A DNA stretch of 64,000 nucleotides from Macrostomum hystrix (lineage: Eukaryota; Platyhelminthes; Macrostomidae): positions 4,104,001-4,168,000 of the forward strand of contig CATNEN010000039.1 in assembly GCA_950097015.1 (NCBI GenBank), given 5' to 3'. Below are positions 31,011 through 46,000 of the stretch, piece after piece. Position 1 is the stretch's first letter. The number at the start of each line of letters is the position of its first letter. The position numbers were made by a program, and so were the translations under genes. Under the pieces are notes generated by a model. That model ran no database searches. It was not told where the DNA came from and saw only the letters and a list, made by a program, of their open reading frames with translations.

Positions 31011-34000
31011 ATGTCAGCAGCTGCAACAGGCGGAAGTGGCGTCGGCGGTAGCGGTGGCGGTGGCGGTGGCGGTGCCGGTGGCGGTGGCGGCTATGAAAAC
31101 CGCAGCTACAGCACAATGGCCTATCCTGGCAGTCATTCCAGAACTGACACCCTGGAGGAGAATGTGCTGACAACCAAGACTGAAGTCTTCATCAAGGAGG
31201 ATGGCATCGCTCTGAAGCAGCCGAACTTCACCCGCGAGGAGGTGCAGGATTGGGTGGGCCGCATCCTGGACTGGGTCCACGGCCCCGGCACCAAGCTCCT
31301 AGAGTCTCAGCGCGAGCTGCCGACCAACTTCGAAGAGGCGGAGAGAATTCGCAAGAATCATGAACAGTTCGAGTTCAAATGCATGGTGAGGCCGCTCGCA
31401 CTTTCTATTTCGTGTGTTTTTGTTGACGAACCTTTAAAAATTTTGCAACGGATCTGTGGCTATTAATTTATTTCTTCGCGTCGTCACATGAGTCTTTCCA
31501 ACGGGCTGCGGAAGCCGATTTGCTCCGAAGCCCAGTACATGAAATAGGTAGTCAGCCCTCTTGACATGACAAATGACATTCGTAGCCAGGTAACCGCGTA
31601 ATAAAATTGCAGAAAGCCCTGGCAACCTATGCTAAACTGCGCGACATTCGCTCAGACGACAACGAAGTTGCCGAGTACATTGAAAAGCTGGAGATCACCA
31701 TCCAGGACTTTCTTCGCCGACTGCAGAATCGTCGTCAGGTTGTTGTCTCATTGTATACCTTCTTCAGACTGCAGCGAGAATTAGAAACCTACTTCAGCGA
31801 CATCGGCAACATTCTGCGCCGCGAGTCGCATCTTCGCATCGAAGACACTGAGCACTACCTGAAGGAGGTGGAGCGGGTGCTGCGCTACGCCGAGAATCTC
31901 TACCAGCAGATCTTCCTGGAGGGAGAGCGCATCAAGCTGATTGTCTCCGTGCAGGAGATCCTCGTCATTGTCGCCGACTACCTCGCTGACATTAAGCAGC
32001 GACTTGGCAAACAGTTCGAGCTACTGAAGCTGCGCATTCTCGAGACTCGAAAATACCTCCAACTGCTAGTTTACGACAGGGACTCGAAGCAGACTGTCAC
32101 CTGGCTTGACGACATCATTCGTATCGTGATTGAGACCTATCTCAAATACAACATCGGCAAGACACCGATGGAAACCCAGCAGCTGCTGCAGCAGCATCAG
32201 ACTCTGGAGACTAAATCTAAGGTAAATTATGAGTACCTATGAGCGTACAGTTAGTTTCAGTCTCTTTAAAGCTGACGAGCTTGATTTGCATTGGCGCTTT
32301 ATTACATGTACGATCTCGTGTAAGTCCCATATTTATGCATCCCGTGTTCCATTCAAGTCGACCGGATACATAAGCAGTTTCTTGAACAAGTATGGAACAA
32401 AATATATCAGACACCTTCCGCGAACTCCATCACTGACAGGAGACATACGACTACGGCTTGGAGCTCACTAAATCCCTCTCCAAGATGCTTGCCGACCAGG
32501 GCAAGCCGACGAAGGCCTGCACGGATTTGCGCGGCGCCCTCGATGTCAACTGGAGTCGCCTAGGCGACATCCTCGGCGAGATTGGCGACCGGTACAAAGC
32601 TGCGGACGCCTTCTATGAGAATGTTGACCTGGTGAGCTCACTGAGTCGTTAAGGAATTTTCCGAAATCTGAGGAAATTTCCTGTCTGTAAAATTTCCTTT
32701 CTTAACAACATAGAATATGGAAATTCAAAGCCATAGACTATGAAAATTCAAATGCCCTAGACTATGGAAATTCAAATGCAATGGCTTATGAAAATTCCAA
32801 CGCAATAGCCTATGGAAATTCCAATGCAATAGTCTATGGAAATCCGAACGCCATAGAATATGGAACTTCCAATGTCATAAAATATAAAACTACCAAACGC
32901 TGTAAGATATAGAATTTTTACAGCAAGAGTAAATGAACAATACGGTAAAAAGTAACGTTTTATGAGTAGCCGAAACACGATGTCGTGCCCATCGACACGC
33001 AAACTTCAGAATCTGGAACGAATCGAGCGACTGATCCTGCTTATCTGTCGCGATCTGGACACGGGCATAACGCTGGACGATGTGCGCAAAACGTACGCCA
33101 CCGAGCGCAACGAAATTGTGCGCGCCTACGAGAGCACCAAAAATATTGGCGTAGGCCTCATGGAGCGAATACGGCACGCAGTTGCCAATCTGTGAGAGAT
33201 TAGGATTGACATGGATGGGGAATGGGATTAGGGGATTGAGATCATTCTAGTGGGTCCTCATGGCTATAAAAAAAATAATTGATTACACCTGCCCCAAATG
33301 GCCAGACGTGCAGCATCTTAAGATTGCGTACGGCTGTTCAGTCCATGGACTGGGGGGACGCCACACCCGCCCTCAATTGCCACAGCTGATACTAGCACCC
33401 ATTTAACAACTGGGTGAACTAAAGCACTGCAGAGTTCAGTGTCTTACTAAAGGACGCAAATTGTTCCAGTGGAGTCGGGAATCGAACCCCCGACATTAAA
33501 GTCGTGATTCCGACGCCCCGACCACTAGGTTACAACCTACTCAACCCCTCATCCTCATGGACCACCCATAATTAGAAGTCATCTATTTGTCTATTACCTA
33601 CGTCACACAGGCCAGACACAGTCAACCAGTCAATGATAAACGAAGTGACCGACATAATCAAGGTGAAATTGTTCACGCTGTGGCTGAAAATCCGCGAGCT
33701 CTACTATTACCTGGGCCAGGTGATTGAGGTCACGGAGATCACAGAGCGCTGGCAGGTTATCAGGATATCGATTGATAAGGTGAGAATAATACTAATTGTG
33801 AAGTGCTAGCAGTATGAATCAGATGTCTTGTTGAATGCCGCGATTAACTTTTAGTTCTTCGAGCGCATGCTATTCTGGGAGGCCAGGTGGAAAGAGGGCA
33901 AGCTGCCATTCACCATCCCGGAGGCTGAGTACCTCATCAGCGAGCACCAGAAGGCCAAGGAGGAGATTCGCAACCTGTGGCAGAATGTCGACATGGATCT

Positions 34001-37000
34001 GCAGAAAATTATTCGCGAAAGCGACTCCGTAGAGGTGGCCCGAATGGCCGAGAAGGCCGGCCAGGACGCCAAGACCAAGAAAGAGGAGTGGATGAAGCGC
34101 TGGGAGCGGCACATGGAGATTCTGGACATGCGCTACCGCCTGCTGCTGCGGCTGCGGGATCTGGACCTGGAGATTGACGGCCTGCTGGCTCGACTGGCCC
34201 AGCTGGAGGAGCAGCCGGTTGATGAGGCCGGCATTGTGGCCCAGACTGCCAGGGAGGCTGGCAAACTGTCTGCTGCGGTGGCGGTGAGAAGGGGATCACA
34301 GAGCTGAGCACACCCATAGGTATCTAGGCCTTAGAAACTGGAATTGGGACTGTCGTGTGCGACAGAAATTTCACTCCGAATAAGCCAATTATTAAAAGCA
34401 TGCATAAATTACACATTCAGTTGATTGCATCTAGATAAGCATATAACTTCACAAAAGGGGGCCTGAATCCGCATTCTTTTTTCTTTCTGAAAGGTCAGGA
34501 GTTCGAATCTTAGCGCATAGGAACCCAACCTATTTGTGTGATTGAGCAAAACACTTTATAGAACACTAGATGGTTCTAGGAGAGGGTTCTTGGAGTGGGT
34601 TCTAGGAGAGGGTTCTAGGAGAGGGTTCTAGGAGAGGGTTATAGGAGTGGGTTATAGGAGTGGGTTCTAGGAAAGCGTTCTAGGAGAGGGTTCTAGGAGA
34701 GGGTTCTAGGTGGTTCTAGGAAAGGGTTCTAGGAGAGGGTTCTAGGAGTGGGTTCTAGGAGTGGGTTCTAGGAGAGGGTTCTAGGAGAGGGTTCTAGGAG
34801 AGGGTTCTAGGAGAGGGTTCTAGGAGAGGGTTCTAGGTGGTTCTAGAAAAGGGTTCTAGGAGAGGGTTCTAGGAGTGGGTTCTAGGAGAGGGTTCTAGGA
34901 GAGGGTTCTAGGAGAGGGTTCTAGGAGAGGGTTCTAGGAGAGGGTTCTAGGAGAGGGTTCTAGGAGAGGGATAGTGTTGTCTAATGCTGTTGTTAGGCCA
35001 TTAGAGAAGCTAGGAAATCTGATTTATGAGACCACGCTGACCCGCATTTCGCAGGAGGTCCGCCCGCGGATGCAGGCGCTGTTCAAGGAGACGCGCGAAA
35101 AAGTGCGTCAGGACTTCGAGCGACACACCGAACCGATCGAAGCTAAATGGCAGAAGTTTGTCAAGGAGCTGGAGCTCTTCCAGATGTTCATCGACACGAT
35201 TCTGAGGGTGCGTGTTTCAGGAAAATTCTAATATTCATATCTGAATTTGTGCCTCGCAATCATTGACACTTCCGTTTCCCATCTTAACCGGATTCACACC
35301 TGTGCAGATGCTGCAGTACATAGAAAAGCTCTACGCTTTCATCGAGGAGCTGAACGTCCAGCTGCCTCTTTGCCGCGGTCGGGAAGAGGCCGAGCCTTGG
35401 TTTCAGAAGATCCTGGGCTACAACAAGACCACAGCCAGCTTCGACTGCGACTGGCTGGTCAATGTGGCCACGCGGCTGTTTGGTAAGCGTAAATTAGTTT
35501 CACAGCACTACTTATAGTAGAAACAGTTAACGGGAGAAGGACCACGGTGGCATTTCAAATACCCAAATTTTTTAGTTTCTGTTAAATTTTCAAACTATCT
35601 CCATGAAAATCCACGGGCTACACCGCTCTGTCCGATGGAAAAAACATCCAAAATCACAAAACATCGGCGTCGTCCAGATATTCAACGCCGGAGTGTCAGG
35701 TGGCAAAAAACCACCTGATAGGGATCATTTTTTCTGCTCACAAAATTTCATAATAGGACCATGTCGGCTCCACAAGCTAAGTCAAACAGGACCTTGTTTC
35801 CTCAGCATCCCAGTAACCAGGGTCCCTTCATCGCCGTCTGGAGCATCGGAAGCGACTGGCTTTGAAGGCTCGTTTATTGTAGAGAGCGGAAAAAATTTTA
35901 TCCATACGGTGGGAGCTATCGTGAAGTAGACAGTGGATATTTGAAATAACCCCCTGTGGTATTTCCCCATGGGAGGAAAATGGCGAGATTTTTCAACTGT
36001 TAATGAAAACGAAGGCTAGAATCATTCCAAGTCGGATTTTTGGTTCTGTTTTAACTACCGCACTTAACACTCGTAGAGGGACTATATATAATGTTCTGCA
36101 ATGTTCCCGTACAGGAAGCGACGAAAAGCCGCGACCAGTGATTGAGAAGCTGCGACTGATCACAGCCAAGCTCAAGGTGTTCGAGATGAACATCACGGAG
36201 ATGGTCACCATCGGAACCGTCACCGTGGTCCATGCGGTGCGAAAGGAGCGAAAATTCTTCCGCGAGCTGGCTGACATCACACTGACGGAGGGCTCACCCT
36301 GCTCCCTGGAGGTCGAGTACTCAACACCGGACGGCAGCGGCGAGGTTGAGTGGCAGCGCAACGGACGGCCGCTGCCGACTAACAAAATCGGCGGCAAGTG
36401 GACGCTTGACGACCAGGACAGCTACACGGCCGTGGCCTGCGACAATGTCACCGTGGACGACGCTGGCACCTTCGCGTGTGTGATTCGGGACTCCACAGGC
36501 GTCATGGAGACCAACTGCCGGGTGCGGGTGCTCTGCCCGCCGACCTTCACCATGGAGCTGCGCCCGGCGCGCGTCAACCAGGACGAGCCGCTGCTGCTGC
36601 AGTGCAAGGTGAAGGGCTCGCCGAATCCGGACATCAAGTGGTTCAAGGACAGCCAGCCGTTGAAGCACGGCTTCGACTACGAGATTGAAAACCTTGACGG
36701 AGTGTGCGCCCTGAAGGTCACGCGAGTGGATGGTTCGCACGCCGGCGCTTATTGTTGCCGCGCAGTTAACCAAGCCGGCGAGGCCAGCACTAGCGCCAGC
36801 GTTGAGGTCAAGGGTGAGCTCGAGATGCACTCGCTATCGATTTATTCCCCATCGTCCAAGTGTTTTGGTGGAATTCAATTGGTGAATTCCAATGAACCCT
36901 CATGGATTCTCGATTAACCCTCATGGATTCTTAATAAACACCCATGGATTCACAATGAACCCTCATGGATTCTCGATTAACCCTCATGGATTCTTAATAA

Positions 37001-40000
37001 ACACCCATGGATTCACAATGAACCCTCATGGATTCTCGATTAACCCTCATGGATTCTTAATAAACACCCATGGATTCACAATGAACCCTCATGGATTCTC
37101 GATTAACCCTCATGGAGTCTTGATGAGCCCTCATGGATTCTTAATAAACACTCATAGATTCTTAATAAACCCTCATGGATTCTTAATAAACCCTCATGGA
37201 TTCTTAATAAACCCTCATGGATTCTTGATGAACCCTCATGGATTCTTAATAAACACTCATGGATTCTTAATAAACCCTCATGGATTCTCAATGAACCCTC
37301 ATGGATTCTTGATGAACACTCATGGATTCTTGATGAACCCTCATGGATTCTTAATAAACACTCATGGATTCACAATGAACCCTCATGGATTCTTAATAAA
37401 CCCTCATGGATTCTTGATGAACCCTCATGGATTCTTGATGAACCCTCATGGATTCTTGATGAACCCTCATGGATTCTTAATAAACACTCATGGATTCACA
37501 ATGAACCCTCATGGATTCTTGACGAACCCTCATGGATTCTTAATAAACACTCATGGATTCTTGATGAACCCTCATGGATTCTTAATAAACCCTCATGGAT
37601 TCACAATGAACCCTCATGGATTCTTAATAAACCCTCATGGATTCTTAATAAACACTCATGGATTCACAATGAACCCTCATGGATTCTTAATAAACCCTCA
37701 TGGATTCTTGATGAGCCCTCATGGATTCTTGATGAACCCTCATGGATTCTTAATAAACACTCATGGATTCTTGATGAACCCTCATGGATTCTCAATGAAC
37801 CTTCATGGATTCTTAATGAACCCTCATGGATTCTCAATGAACCCTCATGGATTCTCAATGAACCCTCATGGATTCTCAATGAACCCTCATGGATTCTCAA
37901 TGAACCCTCATGGATTCTCAATGAACCCTCATGGATTCTCAATGAACCCTCATGGATTCTTAATGAACCTTCATGGATTCTTAATAGACCCTCATGGATT
38001 CTTGATGAACCCTCATGGATTCACAATGAACCCTCATGGATTCTCGCAACTCTCTGCCGGAAAAGAGTTAACGAGGCTGACTCAACAATCAACGCCCTCA
38101 ACAAGGCTAACAATACACTGTTCACAATTATCTGAGCCAGAGTCAGTAGCGTACCAGCATTACCCACGATTCTGTGTGTCAGCCTCACAAATCAATAATT
38201 CAGGATGCTTCTGAGAGCCGACTGGGGCTGGAATAAAACATTTATTACGGCCTGGGCAGTCACTCAGGCTGCCATAGCCGCTCCGCACAAGTCTTCCCTC
38301 ACTCCCCATCGCCCTTGACTCGCAGAGTTCACTCGATGCCGCTTCACCCGACCTCTGCCGCCTGACGAGGCCCACCAGGAGGGCGGGAGGCTGCACCTGC
38401 GCGTGGAGTTCGAAGGCGACCCGACGCCTGAGGTCACGTGGTTCCGCGACAACCTTCGCCTGGCCGGCAGCTCGCCACGGGTGGCCATTCGTACAGGCGG
38501 CGATTATTCAGCCTGCACCATCGAACCGCTGGAGCCGGAGGACGAGGGCCTGTACTCGGTGCAGATTCGCAACCCGGTCGGTGTGCAGAAATCTGTCTGC
38601 AACGTTGGTGTCAGGTGAGCGCCCGGCGGGCTTCCGCTCTTAATTAGTGGGAAGAATGACACTCGCTAAGCCATTGTCCTGAAACAATGTCGGTCGGCGG
38701 CTAATTCTGAAAAGGTCGACTAGAGCTATTGAATCAGGCCAATGTCTCATCTCTCCTGTGTCTCATCTCTCCTGTGTCTCATCTCTCCTGTGTCTCATCT
38801 CTCCTGTGTCTCATCTCTCCTGTGTCTCATCTCTCCTGTGTCTCATCTCTCCTGTGTCTCATCTCTCCCGTGTCTCATCTCTTCCGTGTCTTATGTCTCC
38901 CGTGTCTCATCTCTACCGTGTCTCATCTCTCCTGTGTCTTAATTATCCCGTGTCTTGATTCTCCCGTGTCTCATCTCTTCCGTGTCTTATGTCACCCGTG
39001 TCTCATCTCTCCCGTGTCTCATCTCTTCCGTGTCTTATGTCTCCCGTGTCTCATCTCTCCCGTGTCTTAAGTCTCCCGTGTCTTGATTCTTCCCTGTCTC
39101 ATCTCTCCTGTGTCTCATCTCTCCTGTGTCTCATCTCTCCTGTGTCTCATCTCTCCTGTGTCTCATCTCTCCTGTGTCTCATCTCTCCTGTGTCTCATCT
39201 CTCCTGTGTCTCATCTATCCTGTGTCTCATCTCTCCTGTGTCTCATCTCTCCTGTGTCTCATCTCTCCCGTGTCTCATCTCTTCCGTGTCTTATGTCTCC
39301 CGTGTCTCATCTCTACCGTGTCTCATCTCTCCTGTGTCTTAATTATCCCGTGTCTTGATTCTCCCGTGTCTCATCTCTCCTGTGTCTCATCTCTTCCGTG
39401 TCTTATGTCTCCCGTGTCTCATCTCTCCCGTGTCTTAAGTCTCCCGTGTCTTGATTCTTCCCTGTCTCATCTCTCCTGTGTCTCATCTCTCCTGTGTCTC
39501 ATCTCTCCTGTGTCTCATCTCTCTTGTGTCTCATCTCTCCTGTGTCTCATCTCTCCCGTGTCTCATCTCTTCCGTGTCTTATGTCTCCCGTGTCTCATCT
39601 CTACCGTGTCTCATCTCTCCTGTGTCTTAATTATCCCGTGTCTTGATTCTCCCGTGTCTCATCTCTTCCGTGTCTTATGTCACCCGTGTCTCATCTCTCC
39701 CGTGTCTCATCTCTTCCGTGTCTTATGTCTCCCGTGTCTCATCTCTCCCGTGTCTTAAGTCTCCCGTGTCTTGATTCTTCCCTGTCTCATCTCTCCTGTG
39801 TCTCATCTCTCCTGTGTCTCATCTCTCCTGTGTCTCATCTCTCCTGTGTCTCATCTCTCCTGTGTCTCATCTCTCCTGTGTCTCATCTCTCCTGTGTCTC
39901 ATCTCTCCCGTGTCTCATCTCTCATGTGTCTCATCTCTCCTGTGTCTCATCTCTCCTGTGTCTCATCTCTCCTGTGTCTCATCTCTCCTGTGTCTCATCT

Positions 40001-43000
40001 CTCCTGTGTCTCATCTCTCCTGTGTCTCATCTCTCCTGTGTCTCATCTCTCCTGTGTCTCATCTATCCTGTGTCTCATCTCTCCTGTGTCTCATCTCTCC
40101 TGTGTCTCATCTCTCCCGTGTCTCATCTCTCCCGTGTCTCATCTCTACCGTGTCTCATCTCTCCTGTGTCTTAATTATCCCGTGTCTTGATTCTTCCGTG
40201 TCTCATCTCTTCCGTGTCTCATCTCTCCCGTGTCTCATCTCTCCCGTGTCTCATCTCTCCCGTGTCTCATCTCTCCCGTGTCTCATCTCTCCCGTGTCTT
40301 AACTCTCGCGTGTCTTAAGTCTCCCGTGTCTTGATTCTTCCCTGTCTCATCTCTTCCGTGTCTCATGTCTCTCGTGTCTAATCTCTCCCGTGTCTCATCT
40401 CTCCTGTGTCTCATCTCTCCTGTGTCTCATCTCTCCTGTGTCTCATCTCTCCTGTGTCTCATCTCTCCCGTGTCTCATCTCTCCCGTGTCTCATCTCACC
40501 CGTGTCTCATCTCTTCTGTCTCAACTGTCTCACCTGTCCTGTATCACATCGCTCTGGAGTCGAATCTTCATCGTATCTCCTCATTCTCCAGTCAATCCGG
40601 CAGGCAATAATTTTGTGGATTCTTTTCGTCGCGCTCGGCTTTTATAGTTTTCAGACGGTGGCTCTAAACTGAGAATATATGCCATGCCAACCAATGGGGT
40701 GTGTATTCAATTTGCATAGCTTTGTTGATTCTCATTGCAGTTTTTGAAACGATTGTTGAAGTTTAACATTTGTTTATCTGTTATGCTTCTCCTGTAGGAA
40801 GAGGCAGCTATTTCTAGGAAACTGAATCACTTGATTGCCCGAGAAACATGCTCATTCTCGGAGTGTTTTTGTTCGCTTCTGATAATCAGATTGATTGTGA
40901 AATGCCATGCAGCCAATATTAAATGCTAATCAAGTCAATGATCATGAGAGCAAAGAACGCTTAATTAAGCTAGCATTTTATTCACTGTCTTTGTCCACTG
41001 CACTCTACGCAGCGTCCTGCAGCAGAAGCAGAATTTGGCACCAGAGGTAAAACCAGGTGATCTGTACCTGCAGCGGCAGGTGGTAGAACAGGAGACTGTT
41101 AGCTACAGTTTGTTAGACAGGGCGGAGCCAAGCTCCTCGCCTCCGCCAACTCCGCCTCCGGCAACGCTGGTCAAGACGATGGTTGATCGCGCCACCAGCA
41201 CCGATAAAACTGCGACATTGGCTCGCGACACTCAAACACCTGAGACAGTTTTACTCAGCGCTGCAGTGCAGGTGGCACATTCGACTGCCTCGACAGCCTC
41301 TGCCGGTGTGCAGACATCAGGCCAGCAGCTCAACCCGCTGTCCGAGGCCGCCACTCAGACGGAAGCCGTTGTTGAAGTTGAACAGTGGTCGGAGGAGGAG
41401 CCAGGCTATGAAGAGGGCAGCACGGAACACGTGTACCTCCATGCCGAGTACAACTCCATGCCCAGTCCCAGGTTGCCCTTATTATACTTAATTTGTTTTA
41501 CCTAGCTGTTTTTTACCTCGCGAGAAACGTCGTTAAAGAAATGGTCGTTGAACTCGATTTGATTCGATTTTATTTTTTTTATCGGATTTGTTGGACTCTT
41601 GCATGCTAAAAGCTTGATTAAATAATTTGTGGACTCATGTATTCGTTTACGAATTCGTGAACTGTCAGTGTTTATTGGAGTGAAGCTTGTCTCTTGTTCT
41701 CGGACGATTCGCATGCGCTAACTAATCAGTTATAACAAATGGTGCGCCCTGCATGCACAATGGTATATCGTGATCTTAAATAGTTTTATTCAATTTCTTA
41801 CCTCGATATTGTGCTTTGCATTCATTATGAGTTAATATTGAAGTACCGATTGACAAAGATAATACTTCCTCATCGTCATAATTCAGCATTAGGAGGCAAA
41901 AGGGACCCTTGATGCGTAGGAAAATATTTGAAGTCCACTGGCCATTGTTTCCATTGAAATTCGAACTCGCGATGGCAATTCTGCCTCACTCCGCTGAAGC
42001 CTGAGCAAACATACTAACTTTCTGGTGTACATCTGTCACCATGGTTTCCTTAAGGTTGGCCTTCATAGATGGGTATTACACTGCACAAAACAGAATGTAT
42101 TCAGAGTCTGACAAAAACTCAACTGACACATTGGCCTCACAAAACAGACCGCTGGGCGAGGCTCCGACATTCGTCAGTCCGCTAATGGACGAAACAGTTC
42201 CAGAAGGCTCGCAGCTGCGCCTCACCTGCCGCATCTCCGGCCGCCCGACGCCTGAAGTTGCCTGGTACTTCAACAACCGACCGCTGAGCCGCTACACCCG
42301 ACGAGGCATGCGGCTGAGCAGCGACCCGGAGACCGGCCTGCACTCGCTTGAGATCGACTCGGCGACGCTTGACGACGAGGGCGAGTACCGAGTGGTGGCG
42401 GAGAACCGCGACGGTCGCGTTGAGACAAAGTGCCGCATTGTGGTTGAGCGTAAGTGCTTCTGTCAAATCAATAATTAATTATAGATGGCACGGACGACCA
42501 AACTTTAGTAGCACTAAACCTTGGGACCACTAAGCCTGGTAGCTAAACCCAGTAGAGGGACTACTAAACCTGAAGCAGTGACTGAAGAAGTAGTAAGTAA
42601 CAGTGACTCAGCGTCAGCTCTTCATTGTCAACTTATTCTAAGCAGCAGGGACTATATAACCTGATTACCAGAGCAAGGGAAGGATTCGTGTTTGAACTAT
42701 TCTTAGATCGATAGCAACAAGTTCGAACCACAGTGTTCTCATCTACTAACAATGGCAATGTACTCTTCCTGCGCAGCCATCAGTGAGGAGGAGCTGGTGA
42801 TACACAGAGAAGTGTACTTGGTTGACGATCGAATGCCGTATGGTAAATTTGGCCTTCCTTCTGGCAATCAAACGCCATATAGGTGCATTGTCTCTTCCTT
42901 CTATTTATCGGCTGTTGACTCGAAGATTCATTTTGCGTAATCGTAGATTTTCATAGTATTCGTTTCACATTAGGTGATTCTGTTATGCTTTTTTATTTAA

Positions 43001-46000
43001 TAGCAACTACGAACTTATAGCATGTTACGCTTTTATTTGCTATCAATACCTCACTGTATGAAATCGCTAAAAAGGGACGGCAATCACAGTTTGAACTCAC
43101 AGTTTTAGTGTTATTTGTGCAATTAGTTATACGCCCTACTATAAGTAGCATACTACTGGCTAATTTTTAACAGTTAAAAGAACCCGCTATTTCCCCCTTG
43201 GGGGGGAACTTCTTTATAGCTCCCAAACCAAATGCCAGATTCTTGTCAAAATCCACGATATGGACAAAAAACTTCCGTCCATCACGATGGACTAACGTAG
43301 TCGAGATATTCAGCGATTCCTGTCGAAGACTTTGGTGACATTGTTCTGTATAAAACACTATGGCGAGTATTAGTTCAATAATATAAATATTGCCTATGTA
43401 ATCAATTAATAATAATCAACAATTAATAGCCGACAAGGAGACATGATCAATGTTGGCGGTTTTTGCCACCAGACACCCCCCCGAGAATCGCTGAATATCT
43501 GGACGATGCCGATGTTTTCTGATAATGGAATTTGCTTCATTTAATACAGCGGAAACTTTTAGTCCGATTTTGGTTTTCATGGCGATGGGTTGAATACTTT
43601 AGCAGATAAAGAAACATGTGAGGATGCCGATGGTTCCGAGTCCATGAACTTCCGCTTCACGATTCACGGCCCTTGAAAATTTTGCAGCTCCACCCGAGGA
43701 GGACGACCAGCCAGCGCCGTTCGCTCCCAGATTCTCAGGCGACATCAGCGAAGAGCTCGTAGCTCACGTCAGCGACAAGGTCACGCTGCAGTGCACAGTG
43801 CACGGCCAGCCGCTGCCCACAATCACGTGGCACAAGGACGGCCTGCGACTGTACACTGACGATCATGTGATCGTGAGTACCGGAAAACTCGTGTGGATAC
43901 GCTCCAAAGTGGCCCTGGGCTCGATTCCGCGGCGAGGCCACATTCATTTGGGGCCCCGCCGCGGAAAGAGAAGGCTCAACGCTCAAAAGAGGCCAAACGT
44001 CAAGGCACAGTGAGAGTGTACACTGTGTCTGACATTGCCTCTCGCTGGCTGCGGGTCCAGTGTCATCAAATGATGTGCCGTTGCCCACAGCATCCAGCAA
44101 GTACTTTTCTATGCTGTCAGCTGTCTCAAGCTCCCAGCCCTCACCTTCATCTCCAGGTCTCCGGTTTCGATGAGCAGCACAGCCTCGTGATCCCTTATGT
44201 GCGTCCCGAGGACGCGGGCGTCTACCAGATCGTTGCCAGCAACGAGATGGGCAGCGCCGATTGTCGCTGCACTCTGCGCGTCATCGAGGACGAGTTTGTT
44301 GACAAGCGCACAACGCTGGTGTTCCACAACACCGTGGTGAAAGCGCCGCCAGAGTTTATCCGGCTGTTCCGTGACGAATTCTGCAAAGTCGGCGATGACG
44401 TCATCTTGGAGTGCGAAATCGACGGCATTCCCAACCCGACGGTGAGTATGAAACGGCGTTGCCTTATTTCTGGCAAAAGCGATAGTTTTTTAACCAACAT
44501 CTGCAACCTTCCGCTAGGTGTGGTGGAGCTTCAATGGCCAGCCCATTTCCGAACGCGATCATCGCTTTGACACGTCGTCCAACGATCGAGTCCACAGCCT
44601 CTACATCAAGCGTGTCTCCACACAGGAGACTGGGCGCTACAGCATCACGGCTGAGAACAGCTCAGGCGTGGCCACCTGCTCCGCGCTGCTCATTGTGGAG
44701 GAGACGGGCAGGACCGGGTATGTTATGAAGGCCACTGTACAGTTTGAAACTGGGCTGGGGCAGCCGCAGCGGCAGCTGTCAACGGAGCTGCCGTCTCAGG
44801 TGCTGCCACCCATGGCCGGCGAGTTGGTTGAGCAGGGCGAGTTTGAGCAGGGCGATTTTGAGCAGCGCGAGACTGAGCAGAATCTGCAGCTGTCTGGTCG
44901 ATCGCTGATTGACCTTTTCACAGCCGGACAGTCGCTGCATGATAGGCCGAGGCTCACCACCTGGCCCAGATTAGTCAGGAAGCGGATTGCTTTGCCCACC
45001 TAGATAAAACTCATACATTTCTCATACATTTTTGCCAGCGTGTTTGTCTCAAAAAAGTACTCGTATTTCGCATTAATTTTTTCTGCTGCTCTATTCAAAA
45101 TGTCAACTAGTCGGGTTTCTATTTATGGAGTTAACTTCCGATAGTTTTCTGATTTTAAGAATCGATATTCACCTTAGGTGAGACTTTAATTATAATCACC
45201 ATCCTCTACCCCGATCGATACTCAACATTGCACAGTGGCCTCCATCCTCTACCCCGATCGATACTCACCATTGCACAGTGGCCTCCATGCTCTACCCCGA
45301 TCGATACACACCATTGCACAGTGGCCTCCATCCTCTACCCCGATCGATACACACCATTGCACAGTGGCCTCCATCCTCTACCCCGATCGATACACACCAT
45401 TGCACAGTGGCCTCCATCCTCTACCCCGATCGATACTCACCATTGCACAGTGGCCTCCATCCTCTACCCCGATCGATACTCACCATTGCACAGTGGCCTC
45501 CATGCTCTACCCCGATCGATACACACCATTGCACAGTGGCCTCCATGCTCTACCCCGATCGATACTCACCATTGCACAGTGACCTCCATCCTCTACCCCG
45601 ATCGATACTCACCATTGCACAGTGACCTCCATCCTCTACCCCGATCGATACTCACCATTGCACAGTGATCCCGGGGCTTCCCATGTACTTTTTGTCAATC
45701 TGCAGTCCGGGCACGGCTCGTACCTTTCAGGTCTCGTCTTCTGGCCATAGAAACGGCGCTAGCTGCTCAAAGCTCGGGACCAGCTCTGGACAGATTTAAT
45801 GGGACAGAGTAAATATTTAGTTGCGGTTGCCGATCAGCCCCGAGATTATTTAACTATAGTTAATTTTATTCGACCAGTTTCAAATCAGTGTATCCTCGCA
45901 CGCCCGGTACTGTGTTCAATGCACTGCTGAAACTCACTAAACTTAAACAAAAGCGTTATTTAGTTTGACCCTCTAAACTTGAAGGTAAATAGCTGAGCTT

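Noticed and set aside
36892-38214. 440-codon plus-strand open frame
   Set aside because: It is a 21-bp intronic array out of phase with exon 9, with proper donor (36814) and acceptor (38325) on either side.
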